Assembly: GCA_947483455.1 (NCBI GenBank)
Contig: CANKNK010000142.1
Location: 1 to 5,418, forward strand
Direction: 5' to 3'
DNA length: 5,418 nt
Source of the DNA: Comamonadaceae bacterium
Lineage (GTDB): Bacteria; Pseudomonadota; Gammaproteobacteria; Burkholderiales; Burkholderiaceae_C
Positions within the stretch are counted from its first letter, which is position 1; the number at the start of each line of letters is the position of its first letter. Made by a program: the position numbers and the translations under genes. This document shows, in pieces, positions 1-5,418 of this stretch. The notes under the pieces are model-generated. The model was not told where the DNA came from, did not search any database, and was given only the letters and a program-made list of their open reading frames with translations.

Positions 1-376
1 CCAAAGCACGGAGCAGTTCGAAATTTTGTTCAACAAAGGCAAGCTCGATGCCCTGCCCCAGGAACTCAAGAACATCGTCGAAACCGCAGTCCAGGCCTGC
101 TCTGCAGAGATGAGCTGGAAGATGGTGGATCGCAACTCCAAAGACTATGTGGACATGAAAAAGCAGGGCATCAAGTTCTACCGCACGCCTGCTTCGGTGC
201 TCAAGGCCCAATTGGAAGCCTGGGACAAAGTGTCCACCAAGAAAGCCACCGAGAGCCCAATCTTCAAGCGCATTATGGATTCGCAACGCGCCTTTGCCCA
301 GCGTGCCTTCCCATGGCAGCGCGATTACCTGGTCGACTACGACCTGGCGTACGACTTCTACTTCAACAAGACCTAA
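1..376 (+). CDS. TRAP transporter solute-binding protein (DctP family), C-terminal part, 5' truncated
   Basis: The reading frame is open from base 2 to the TAA at 374-376, giving the last 124 residues; the start lies left of the window. The internal TTG at 26 is not the start: in-frame codons before it read QSTEQFEI, continuous with the family pattern. DctP-family proteins are periplasmic receptors that bind a solute, often a carboxylate, and deliver it to the QM permease. What is visible fits their C-terminal lobe: a segment like FNKGKLDALPQELKNIVE, where a helix follows the ligand-binding strand; a long helix rich in charged residues; and an aromatic end (PWQRDYLVDYDLAYDFYF). The last part resembles the keto-acid/mannitol-chloroaromatic group of TRAP receptors rather than classical C4-dicarboxylate DctP. 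That placement is from memory of the family, and the substrate is unknown. Permease genes follow 75 bp downstream on the same strand, the normal TRAP operon order. Confidence 0.88.
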   Translation, partial: QSTEQFEILFNKGKLDALPQELKNIVETAVQACSAEMSWKMVDRNSKDYVDMKKQGIKFYRTPASVLKAQLEAWDKVSTKKATESPIFKRIMDSQRAFAQRAFPWQRDYLVDYDLAYDFYFNKT

Positions 377-399
377 TCCAGACCGAACTGGGTTTCAGT

Positions 400-440
400 G
401 CCCTCTCTTGCGTAAGCGGGAGAGGGCGGTTTGTCGTTTT
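400..440 (+). terminator. Intercistronic hairpin with T-rich tail between binding protein and permease genes
   Basis: Bases 400-411 and 416-427 pair as a 12-bp stem: eight perfect pairs (gccctctc with gagagggc), two G-U pairs and two G-C pairs. They close a GTAA loop at 412-415, a GNRA-type tetraloop in RNA. A T-rich stretch (ggtttgtcgtttt) follows at 428-440. It starts 23 bp after the stop of the binding-protein gene and ends before the ribosome binding site of the next gene. This looks like a partial intrinsic terminator or a 3'-end-stabilising hairpin. Such elements are known between receptor and permease genes, where receptor is needed in excess. The T-tract is interrupted, so leaky termination is more likely than complete termination. 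Confidence 0.65.
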
Positions 441-445
441 GAGGG
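441..445 (+). promoter_or_regulatory. Ribosome binding site of the small permease gene
   Basis: GAGGG lies 6 bases before the ATG at 452. It fixes that ATG as the start, and it lies just after the T-rich end of the intercistronic hairpin. Confidence 0.6.
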
Positions 446-451
446 TACCTA

Positions 452-1111
452 ATGAATTCACAAGAATTACTGCATACCGCAGACTCTATAAGCACGTGGG
501 TTGGAAAAGCATTTGCCTGGTTGATCGTCGCCCTGATGTCGGTGGTGGTCATCGAAGTTTTTAAGCGCTACGTTTTAAATCACCCCACTGCATGGGTGTT
601 CGACGTCTGCAACATGATGTACGGCACCTTGTTCATGATGGGTGGCGCCTACACCTTGTGCCAAGACGGCCATGTACGTGGCGATTTTTTTTACGGTAGC
701 GCCAAGCCCCGTACCCAAGCCTGGTTGGACCTGGTTTTATTCATCGTATTTTTTATTCCAGGCGTCGCGGCACTGACCTGGGCCGGCTGGGGATATGCCT
801 CAGACGCATGGGCCATCAAAGAGCAGACCTTCAATGCCGACCCGCTGCCCTTATATCCCTTTAAATCCATCATCCCTTTGGCGGGTTTCACCGTCTTATT
901 GCAGGGTGTGGCCGAGATTTTTCGCTGTGTAGTGTGTATCCGTACCGGCGAGTGGACACCCCGCCTCAAAGACGCCGAAGAGATTGACGTGGTGGAGCAG
1001 CAGTTGGGCGCCAGCACCCTGGTGGACAGACAGGCGGCCATGGATGCCATTGCCAACGTCAAGCATATTGAAGATGCGGCCCACCACCGTGCAACGGGAG
1101 GCCAAGCATGA
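452..1111 (+). CDS. TRAP transporter small permease subunit (DctQ family)
   Basis: This 219-residue protein is the small membrane subunit that forms the static scaffold with the large DctM subunit in the inner membrane. Four hydrophobic helices are visible at about residues 17-37, 47-70, 92-116 and 139-163. The DctQ hallmark follows helix 2: GGAYTLCQDGHVRGDFF (64-80), in which a Gly-His-Val-Arg-x-Asp turn is conserved in the family. Another typical segment, PLPLYPFKSIIPLAG (131-145), leads into helix 4. The C-terminal tail (about 164-219) is charged and longer than in minimal DctQ proteins; it is probably cytoplasmic and I assign it no function. The start at 452 is supported by GAGGG six bases upstream. 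The stop overlaps the start of the large permease gene (ATGA), so the two are probably translationally coupled. A run of eight T occurs at 685-692. Family assignment is firm; substrate is not known. Confidence 0.93.
   Translation: MNSQELLHTADSISTWVGKAFAWLIVALMSVVVIEVFKRYVLNHPTAWVFDVCNMMYGTLFMMGGAYTLCQDGHVRGDFFYGSAKPRTQAWLDLVLFIVFFIPGVAALTWAGWGYASDAWAIKEQTFNADPLPLYPFKSIIPLAGFTVLLQGVAEIFRCVVCIRTGEWTPRLKDAEEIDVVEQQLGASTLVDRQAAMDAIANVKHIEDAAHHRATGGQA
1096..1100 (+). promoter_or_regulatory. Ribosome binding site of the large permease gene inside the small permease gene
   Basis: GGGAG lies 7 bases before the ATG at 1108, inside the last codons of the small permease gene. With the 4-bp ATGA overlap this points to coupled translation of the two permease subunits. 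Confidence 0.5.
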
Positions 1112-3264
1112 GCGATCCGGCACTTGGCTTGACGATGCTCAGCCTGATCATTGTGGTGATCATGCTGGGCTTTCCTACTGCCTTTACCCTGATGGGCTTG
1201 GGCATGGTTTTTGGCTTCGCGGCTTTTTACGACCCTGGAACCCCTTGGTTGGATAACCGTGTTTTCAATTTGATCGTACAGCGCACCTTTGGCGCGATGA
1301 ACAACGATGTATTGATATCGATCCCTTTGTTCGTGCTGATGGGCTATGTGATGGAGCGTGGGGCCCTGGTGGACAAAATGTTCCATAGCGTGCAACTGGC
1401 TTTTCGCAACGTGCCCGGCTCGCTGGCCGTGGCCACCCTGATCATCTGTACCTTCTGGGGTATTGCCAGTGGGCTGGTCGGTGCCGTGGTGGTGCTGATG
1501 GGCGTGATTGCCATGCGTCCTATGCTCAATGCCGGCTATGACACGCGGCTTGCGGCCGGCGTGATCACCGCCGGCGGTACCCTGGGTATTTTGATACCGC
1601 CCTCCGTCATGATCATTGTGTATGCGGCGGTGGCCGGTCAGTCGGTGGTGAAGTTGTATGCGGCGGCCATGTTGCCCGGCTTCTTCTTGGCGTTTTTGTA
1701 CTTGGTCTATGTCATCGGCTGGGTCATGATCAACCCGAAGATCGCACCTAAATTGCCCAAAGACCAGACCCGCGCACCGGTGCAACCCTGGGTGCAGCAT
1801 ATTGCCGACCAGTACTCCCCCCTGTTTTTGGTCGCCTTGGTCAAAGCACTGCTTTCACCCGGACGCGCCACCCGCTCCGGTTTGGCGCATATCCGTATCA
1901 GCTGGGGTCTGCTGTTGCGCACCTTCCTGATGGCCTTGGTACCTGTGTTTACTGCCTTGGCATGCCTAGGTGCTGCGTATTGGTATGTGGTCATCCATTC
2001 GCAAGCGGACAACAACGCTGCCGCAGCGGCTGCCGTAGCCCAGGCCGCAGCCCCTGCGGCCGAGGTGGCCACGGTCAAAGCGGGTGTGCAAGAGCCACCG
2101 GGTGCACCAGCGGTGGCCGAAGCACCACCAGTCGCAGCCAAGGCCTCCAAGGGGGGGCTGGAAGAGCCGCCGGGTGCAGCTGCACCCGAGCCTGTCGCCA
2201 AGGTCGCAAAATCATCCAATGGTGGGCTGGAAGCTCCTCCCGGCGCGGCACCCGAACCTGTAGCGACGACGGCTAAAGCCCCCAAGGGCGGTCTGGAAGA
2301 GCCGCCGGGAGCGGCTGCGCCAGCACCTGTAGCCAAGGTCGCAAAATCGTCCGATGGCGGGCTGGAAGAGCCACCGGGTGCAAAAGGTGCCGACGTTCCG
2401 CCCGGCGCTGAGGAAAGTACAGGCAAGCGGCACCATTCGGCGGAGACCTTGCAAGAATTGGGTGATGGCGACGTATCCGAAGCGCCGCACACCGAGCCAG
2501 TGCCTCCAGGTTTTTACATTGGCTTTTGGATCGCCTGTGCGCTCACTGTCGCATTGCTGCTGTATTACTACCGCTCGTTTGATGCGGAGCAGTATGAAAT
2601 TTTGAACATGCTGACCCGTTCGGTCATGCCCTTGGGTATCTTGACCTTTGTCGTACTGGCGGTGATTTTGTTTGGCATCACCACCGCCACCGAGTCGGCG
2701 GCGGTAGGTGCAGCAGGTGCCTTCCTCATGGCCTGGCAATCAGGAACACTGGATTTCGAGAAAACCAAGCAAGCAGTGTTCCTGACGGCCAAGACCACCT
2801 CCATGGTGTGCTGGTTGTTTGTGGGTTCGGCTTTGTTCTCGTCGGTGTTTGCGATTCTGGGTGGCCAGAGCCTGGTCGAGCAATGGGTGCTGTCCTTTGA
2901 CCTGAGCCCCTTGCAGTTCATGTTGCTATCGCAAGTCATTATTTTTGTGCTGGGCTGGCCCTTGGAGTGGACCGAAATCATCGTGATTTTTGTGCCTATC
3001 TTCTTGCCTATGTTGACGCACTTTGGTATCGACCCCATCTTGTGGGGCACCATGGTGTTTGTGAACTTGCAGGCCGCCTTCCTGTCGCCACCGGTAGCGA
3101 TGTCGGCGTTCTACCTCAAAGGTGTATCACCGCCACATGTCACCATCAACCAGATTTTTGCCGGCATGATGCCTTATATGTACATCGTGATCATGTGCCT
3201 GGCCATCATGTACGTCTGGCCTGGTATGACCTTGTGGTTGCCACAATACCTGTACGGCGCTTGA
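1108..3264 (+). CDS. TRAP transporter large permease subunit (DctM family) with repeat-bearing insertion
   Basis: This 718-residue inner-membrane protein is the transport subunit that moves solute with sodium or protons. The N-terminal half has the DctM pattern: GFPTAFTLMGLGMVFG near 21-36, SIPLFVLMGYVMERGAL near 72-88, FWGIASGLVGAVVVLMG near 116-132, and GGTLGILIPPSVMIIVY at 156-172. The C-terminal half repeats the architecture: GITTATESAAVGAAGAF from 523, LGWPLEWTEIIVIFVPIF near 615-632 and NLQAAFLSPPVAMSAFYL from 653. Canonical DctM is about 430 residues. The extra length lies between the halves, at about 210-500: a soluble stretch (210-265), a helix (272-296), an Ala/Pro-rich loop with repeats (298-467) and a second helix (469-488). 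Basic residues before the first extra helix (R253, R256, R263, R271) and none close after it suggest that the loop faces the periplasm. I recall large TRAP permeases of this group having an extra two-helix segment; the long repetitive loop seems exceptional. No stop or frameshift is seen. Confidence 0.93.
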   Translation: MSDPALGLTMLSLIIVVIMLGFPTAFTLMGLGMVFGFAAFYDPGTPWLDNRVFNLIVQRTFGAMNNDVLISIPLFVLMGYVMERGALVDKMFHSVQLAFRNVPGSLAVATLIICTFWGIASGLVGAVVVLMGVIAMRPMLNAGYDTRLAAGVITAGGTLGILIPPSVMIIVYAAVAGQSVVKLYAAAMLPGFFLAFLYLVYVIGWVMINPKIAPKLPKDQTRAPVQPWVQHIADQYSPLFLVALVKALLSPGRATRSGLAHIRISWGLLLRTFLMALVPVFTALACLGAAYWYVVIHSQADNNAAAAAAVAQAAAPAAEVATVKAGVQEPPGAPAVAEAPPVAAKASKGGLEEPPGAAAPEPVAKVAKSSNGGLEAPPGAAPEPVATTAKAPKGGLEEPPGAAAPAPVAKVAKSSDGGLEEPPGAKGADVPPGAEESTGKRHHSAETLQELGDGDVSEAPHTEPVPPGFYIGFWIACALTVALLLYYYRSFDAEQYEILNMLTRSVMPLGILTFVVLAVILFGITTATESAAVGAAGAFLMAWQSGTLDFEKTKQAVFLTAKTTSMVCWLFVGSALFSSVFAILGGQSLVEQWVLSFDLSPLQFMLLSQVIIFVLGWPLEWTEIIVIFVPIFLPMLTHFGIDPILWGTMVFVNLQAAFLSPPVAMSAFYLKGVSPPHVTINQIFAGMMPYMYIVIMCLAIMYVWPGMTLWLPQYLYGA
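2083..2409 (+). repeat. In-frame tandem repeat around GGLEEPPGA, nested in a 135-bp higher-order repeat
   Basis: Five copies of a (G/V)-(L/Q)-E-(E/A)-P-P-G-A core begin at bases 2083 (degenerate, GVQEPPGAP), 2152, 2221, 2287 and 2356, spaced 69, 69, 66 and 69 bp apart. A shortened trace (DVPPGAEE) ends the array. Copies alternate in two types, one preceded by K-A-(S/P)-K and the next by K-V-A-K-S-S-(N/D). The true unit is therefore two cores, 45 codons or 135 bp: 2140-2274 and 2275-2409. Exact shared words include gccaaggtcgcaaaatc and ctggaagagccgccggg. Hand alignment of the first 36 codons of the two units gives 20 base differences in 18 codons, of which 14 are synonymous. The array lies in the large permease loop and keeps its frame throughout. 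A run of seven G (2151-2157) lies in the second copy. Confidence 0.9.
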
Positions 3265-3424
3265 TCGGCTTAGGGCCTGCGCCTGCAATGGATCGGCGTC
3301 AGCAGCCCTTGCGGCTCTGGCGCCGATTTGCTGGGTAGCTTGGTCTAGGGCCTATGCCGCGCCCGCAATTCGGGAGCCAAGGCCGGGCGCCTTGCCTGCG
3401 GGGCACCGGGCTAGGCGTACGGCC
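3265..3424. other. Convergent intergenic region
   Basis: This 160-bp stretch separates the ends of two convergent transcription units and has no credible coding frame. Besides the hairpin at 3291-3329 it holds a weaker inverted repeat at 3383-3409 (ccgggcgcc with ggcaccgg, one bulged base and one G-T pair). That repeat could end transcription of the - strand pair, but no T-run follows on either strand. The word tagggcct occurs twice, at 3271 and 3346, each followed by a similar GC-rich stretch ending in gcaat, which suggests a diverged duplication flanking the main hairpin. Confidence 0.4.
3291..3329 (+). terminator. Strong hairpin after the TRAP operon, probable terminator
   Basis: The arms atcggcg (3292-3298) and cgccgat (3321-3327) pair perfectly. 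The helix continues inward through a T-G pair (3299/3320), CAG with CTG (3300-3302/3317-3319), a one-base bulge (C3303) and AGCC with GGCT (3304-3307/3313-3316), closing a five-base loop. This gives about 15 pairs, 27 bases after the stop of the large permease gene. Only three T follow (3327-3329), so as an intrinsic terminator it has a weak tail. On the opposite strand no T-run follows, so it fits the + strand operon better. Confidence 0.5.
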
Positions 3425-4231
3425 TCAGGCCAGTTGTGGATAGCCGCTTTCGACGGCGCTGACTTCCATCTCCCTACACCTTTGGTAGACGGCTAGGTCG
3501 GGTGTTTCAAAGCCGCTAATTAACAGTTGCGCCAGAGTGTTAGCGGCCGCAGGTGTGGCCATGAGGCTTTGCAAGCCCGCACGCATGGCTTGCAATGCTT
3601 GTGCCGAGGTCTGCAGCGCGGTGATCAGCGGCAAGCCCGGGTAAGGCGCACTAAAGCCTATGGACTGCAGGCCCACAGTGGTTTGCGGTGCGTACTTCTG
3701 TAGCAGCGCCCATGTCACACAGTCAATCGCGGCCAAGTCCGCTCGGCCTTCGCGCACCGCGTCCACACTCAGGCGGTGGCCGCCAGTGGCTAGGGCTTGC
3801 TGAAAAAACGGGCCTTGTACTGCCAGCGGTGCTACCAAGGCCCGCAGCGCGTTGTAGCCCGATTGCGAATCCGGGCTGTTAAAGGCTACCCGCCTACCCC
3901 GAAAATCTTCCAAAGCCATGTGGGCGTGCTCCTGACGCGCGATCAGCACGCTGCGGCAATCAATCCCCTGGCAACCGGGTGCGTCATAGCGAAAGCAACC
4001 CAAGAGCTGTACTTTGCCCATCAGGGCGTGTGTCAGAGGATAGCCGCAGGCTTGACTCAGCAGCAAGTCCGGCGACAACCAGTGGGCATGCAAATCCTGC
4101 GGCCAGACAAGGGCATCAGGCCAGGCGTGCAGGCCTTGCGCATGCATGGCTTGGCGCAACAAGAGCCCCATTTGCTGCATGGCATCTGGAGCGCCCGCAT
4201 ACATCGGCAAAGCGACTTGACCTGCCGTCAT
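3425..4231 (-). CDS. PhnD-type periplasmic-binding-fold protein without a signal peptide
   Basis: This 268-residue protein belongs to the phosphate/phosphite/phosphonate-binding (PhnD-like) superfamily. The signature is clear: LEDFRGRRVAFNSPDSQSGY (107-126) matches the usual 'DLkGKrvAf-D--S-SGy' ligand-binding loop. It is followed by FFQQALATGGHRLSVDAVRE (142-161) and GRADLAAIDCVTW (162-174), where classical members recognise the inserted ligand and then count domain 2. The stretch YDAPGC near 82-87 and CRSVLIAR (92-99) is also family-typical. The fold appears to begin at once (VALPMY, 6-11), leaving no room for a signal peptide, so the protein may work in the cytoplasm. The start ATG overlaps the stop of the desaturase-family gene (ATGA), with a weak AAGGG about 8 bases upstream; the two are probably co-translated. 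No ABC permease or ATPase gene is in the window, so transport is not shown. The ligand is unknown. Confidence 0.8.
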   Translation of the reverse strand: MTAGQVALPMYAGAPDAMQQMGLLLRQAMHAQGLHAWPDALVWPQDLHAHWLSPDLLLSQACGYPLTHALMGKVQLLGCFRYDAPGCQGIDCRSVLIARQEHAHMALEDFRGRRVAFNSPDSQSGYNALRALVAPLAVQGPFFQQALATGGHRLSVDAVREGRADLAAIDCVTWALLQKYAPQTTVGLQSIGFSAPYPGLPLITALQTSAQALQAMRAGLQSLMATPAAANTLAQLLISGFETPDLAVYQRCREMEVSAVESGYPQLA

Positions 4232-5193
4232 GGCGTGCGCCCTTCGACGATGGGCAAATGGCGGGTTTGCTGCCCGGGCCTATCGAGCGGGCGCAGGGCG
4301 TAGCGGGTGAAAAATGCAAGGTATCCATGCAAGAGATAGCCGCCGTTGCGGTACAGAAAATAGTCCCGGTGCGCCCGGTAGAGCGCAGGGATGCGGTACC
4401 AGGCCAGCTTGGGCTGTGCATGGTGCACCGCGTGGTAATTGTTGTTGAGAAAAAGCAGCCTCCACAGCCAGCCTGCTTCGTTAATGACGATGCGGTGCTG
4501 GGGGTCGGCCGCAGGCCGGTGTTCATAGTAGGAGCGCATGATGGCAAGGCCCAAGCAGGCATAGCCTAGTGCCAGATAAAGCAGCGGACTGATACCGGCA
4601 TAGCTTTGTACCCCCCACAGCATGAGCAGCAGTAGCAACGTGTGTTGTACCCAGGTCCAACGCATGCGCGCGCTCTTCCAGTAGCCGGCTTGGCTCAGCG
4701 GCCGCAGCAAATGAAAAATCGCAAAAGCCGGTGTGATGCAAAACCGGCCCAATGCCGTGCGTTGGGCCACCAAAAGAAAACGCAAAGGCGCGCTGCGGCT
4801 GGCAAAGTCCTCGGGGTCCAGGTAGTTGCTTTCCGGGTCCTGGCCGGGGTAGGTCAGCACTTCATCGCGGTGGTGCGCCAAATGGCTGCTGCGGTAAACA
4901 TCAAACGGGTACCACACCGCGATAGGCAGCAGGCCCAGCGCACGGTTCAGCCAAGCGTACGGGGTCGGGTGGCCGTGTACCAGTTCGTGTTGCAAGCTCA
5001 TGTACCAGGCCGCCAGCACGATGATGAGTACCAAGGCCCAGCCCGAGGCCTCTGCCCGGTACCAGCTCAGGGCGCCCAGCCATCCCCCGTAAATACAAAC
5101 GCACACCAGCCAGGTAGGCCACTCAATGCCCGGGTCCGCGTGCGGATCGAAGTCGGGCGGAGCTAAGAGGGCGTGGCCAGGGGCTGAGGGCAT
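4228..5193 (-). CDS. Membrane fatty acid desaturase/hydroxylase family protein (di-iron, three His boxes)
   Basis: This 321-residue integral membrane protein has the histidine boxes that bind the two irons of the membrane desaturase/hydroxylase family: HELVHGH (69-75), HLAHH (104-108) and HAVHH (254-258, within NNNYHAVHHAQP). An extra EHRP (224-227) also looks conserved. Hydrophobic segments are at about 29-44, 52-68, 86-96, 184-194 and 200-219. Such enzymes use oxygen and electrons to desaturate or hydroxylate lipids or small molecules. The HELVHGHP first box and the LNNNYHAVHH last box suggest the branch that includes rhizobial MocD (rhizopine oxygenase) and related proteins, so the substrate need not be a fatty acid; this placement is inference. 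The ATG at 5193 is the only standard start after an upstream in-frame TAG (5221-5223 on the + strand), but no Shine-Dalgarno sequence precedes it. The stop overlaps the start of the PhnD-like gene by ATGA. Confidence 0.87.
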   Translation of the reverse strand: MPSAPGHALLAPPDFDPHADPGIEWPTWLVCVCIYGGWLGALSWYRAEASGWALVLIIVLAAWYMSLQHELVHGHPTPYAWLNRALGLLPIAVWYPFDVYRSSHLAHHRDEVLTYPGQDPESNYLDPEDFASRSAPLRFLLVAQRTALGRFCITPAFAIFHLLRPLSQAGYWKSARMRWTWVQHTLLLLLMLWGVQSYAGISPLLYLALGYACLGLAIMRSYYEHRPAADPQHRIVINEAGWLWRLLFLNNNYHAVHHAQPKLAWYRIPALYRAHRDYFLYRNGGYLLHGYLAFFTRYALRPLDRPGQQTRHLPIVEGRTP

Positions 5194-5317
5194 GGGAGGC
5201 TTGTTGGTCAGTGGGATGGGCTAGGGCGGGAAAACGGTAGGGCGGTGTGGTCGAAGCAGGGCGTAAGCGCCAGGAGGCACCGTCTGCGAAAGCCTGGATT
5301 GTAAAATTGCTTGCTTT

Positions 5318-5340
5318 CGTCCCCGAGCCCGGCGGGGATG
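5318..5340 (+). promoter_or_regulatory. GC-rich hairpin in the leader of the right-hand gene
   Basis: Bases 5318-5325 and 5333-5340 pair as an eight-pair stem (core tccccg with cgggga, extended by one G-T and one C-G pair) around a seven-base loop. It lies 36 bp before the start codon, between the possible -10 and the ribosome binding site. A perfect palindrome, gcccgggc, follows at 5353-5360. It could be a leader structure or an operator; the sequence alone does not decide. Confidence 0.3.
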
Positions 5341-5365
5341 TTCACCTTGTAAGCCCGGGCCATGT

Positions 5366-5371
5366 AGAGGA
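5366..5371 (+). promoter_or_regulatory. Ribosome binding site of the right-hand partial gene
   Basis: AGAGGA lies 5 bases before the ATG at 5377 and supports that start. It overlaps a minimal ATG-TAG start-stop pair at 5362-5367. Confidence 0.65.
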
Positions 5372-5376
5372 CTACC

Positions 5377-5418
5377 ATGTATAAAAACCTCGTTGCGACA
5401 GTATGCGCTAGTGCGCCC
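5377..5418 (+). CDS. Start of an unidentified gene, 3' truncated
   Basis: Fourteen codons are visible from the ATG at 5377 to the window edge: MYKNLVATVCASAP. The start is supported by AGAGGA five bases upstream and by the divergent arrangement with the desaturase gene. A lysine at position 3 followed by small and hydrophobic residues would suit the beginning of an export signal or a membrane segment, but too little is present to name a family. Confidence 0.55.
   Translation, partial: MYKNLVATVCASAP

Larger units (their letters stand above)
5194..5376. promoter_or_regulatory. Divergent intergenic region with candidate promoters
   Basis: These 183 bp separate the - strand desaturase gene from a + strand gene. 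An AT-rich island at 5298-5307 (attgtaaaat) offers a possible -10 on each strand: TAAAAT (5302-5307, +) and TACAAT (5298-5303 read on the - strand). No convincing -35 is found for either, so the calls are tentative. The stretch next to the desaturase start is GC-rich with no clear promoter or ribosome binding site. Confidence 0.3.

Noticed and set aside
26..28. TTG at 26 as the start of the first gene
   Set aside because: The frame is open back to the window edge, and the codons before it continue a family-like sequence, so the gene simply begins outside the window.
691..1800. Long open frame of 369 codons on the - strand
   Set aside because: It lies entirely opposite the two TRAP permease genes, whose products have clear family motifs. 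Its translation is His/Gln/Arg-rich with no recognisable domain, as expected from an antisense shadow of GC-rich coding DNA.
2083..2409. CRISPR-like periodic repeat
   Set aside because: The period (66-69 bp) is in multiples of three, the frame is kept, there are no unique spacers between identical repeats, and the array lies within a clear gene.
1707..2492. Ala/Gly/Pro/Ser-rich 261-codon frame on the - strand over the repeats
   Set aside because: It is the antisense reading of the repetitive permease loop. Its apparent repeats are forced by the DNA repeats, and it has no ribosome binding site or family motif that I can see.
3383..3409. Inverted repeat as a firm terminator for the - strand gene pair
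   Set aside because: The stem is short, has a bulge and is not followed by a T-run on the - strand, so it is kept only as a remark in the intergenic entry.
3979..4569. Open frame of 196 codons on the + strand
   Set aside because: It overlaps the two - strand genes that carry PhnD and three-His-box motifs, and its product resembles no family I know.
4642..5166. Open frame of 174 codons on the + strand
   Set aside because: It lies opposite the desaturase-family gene, including the region coding its first two histidine boxes; the product is Arg/Gln/Ala-rich and looks like a shadow.

Overview
The window looks like a chromosomal stretch from a betaproteobacterium, probably a Comamonadaceae-type Burkholderiales (Rhodoferax/Polaromonas-like). 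This is inferred from the moderately high GC, the codon choice and the style of the TRAP transporter proteins; no phylogenetic marker is present. No rRNA, tRNA, CRISPR array, insertion sequence or phage gene was found.

Left part (1-3264, + strand): the 3' end of a TRAP-type periplasmic solute-binding protein gene, then a complete small permease (DctQ type) and a complete large permease (DctM type). Together they form a sodium- or proton-coupled TRAP uptake system, probably for an organic acid. A GNRA-capped hairpin followed by a T-rich stretch lies between the binding-protein gene and the permease genes and may set the ratio of binding protein to permease. The two permease genes overlap by ATGA. 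The large permease has 718 residues, far longer than the usual ~430. The excess contains an extra pair of predicted membrane helices enclosing a ~170-residue Ala/Pro-rich loop, which holds a tandem repeat around GGLEEPPGA. This is the most unusual thing in the window.

Middle (3265-3424): a convergent intergenic region with a strong hairpin just after the TRAP operon, the likely terminator.

Right part (3425-5193, - strand): a two-gene unit, also overlapping by ATGA. The upstream gene encodes a three-histidine-box membrane fatty-acid-desaturase/oxygenase family protein. The downstream gene encodes a PhnD-type (phosphate/phosphonate-binding fold) protein with no visible signal peptide. No ABC permease or ATPase accompanies it here.

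Far right (5194-5418): a divergent intergenic region with a GC-rich leader hairpin and a good ribosome binding site, then the first 14 codons of another + strand gene that runs off the window.
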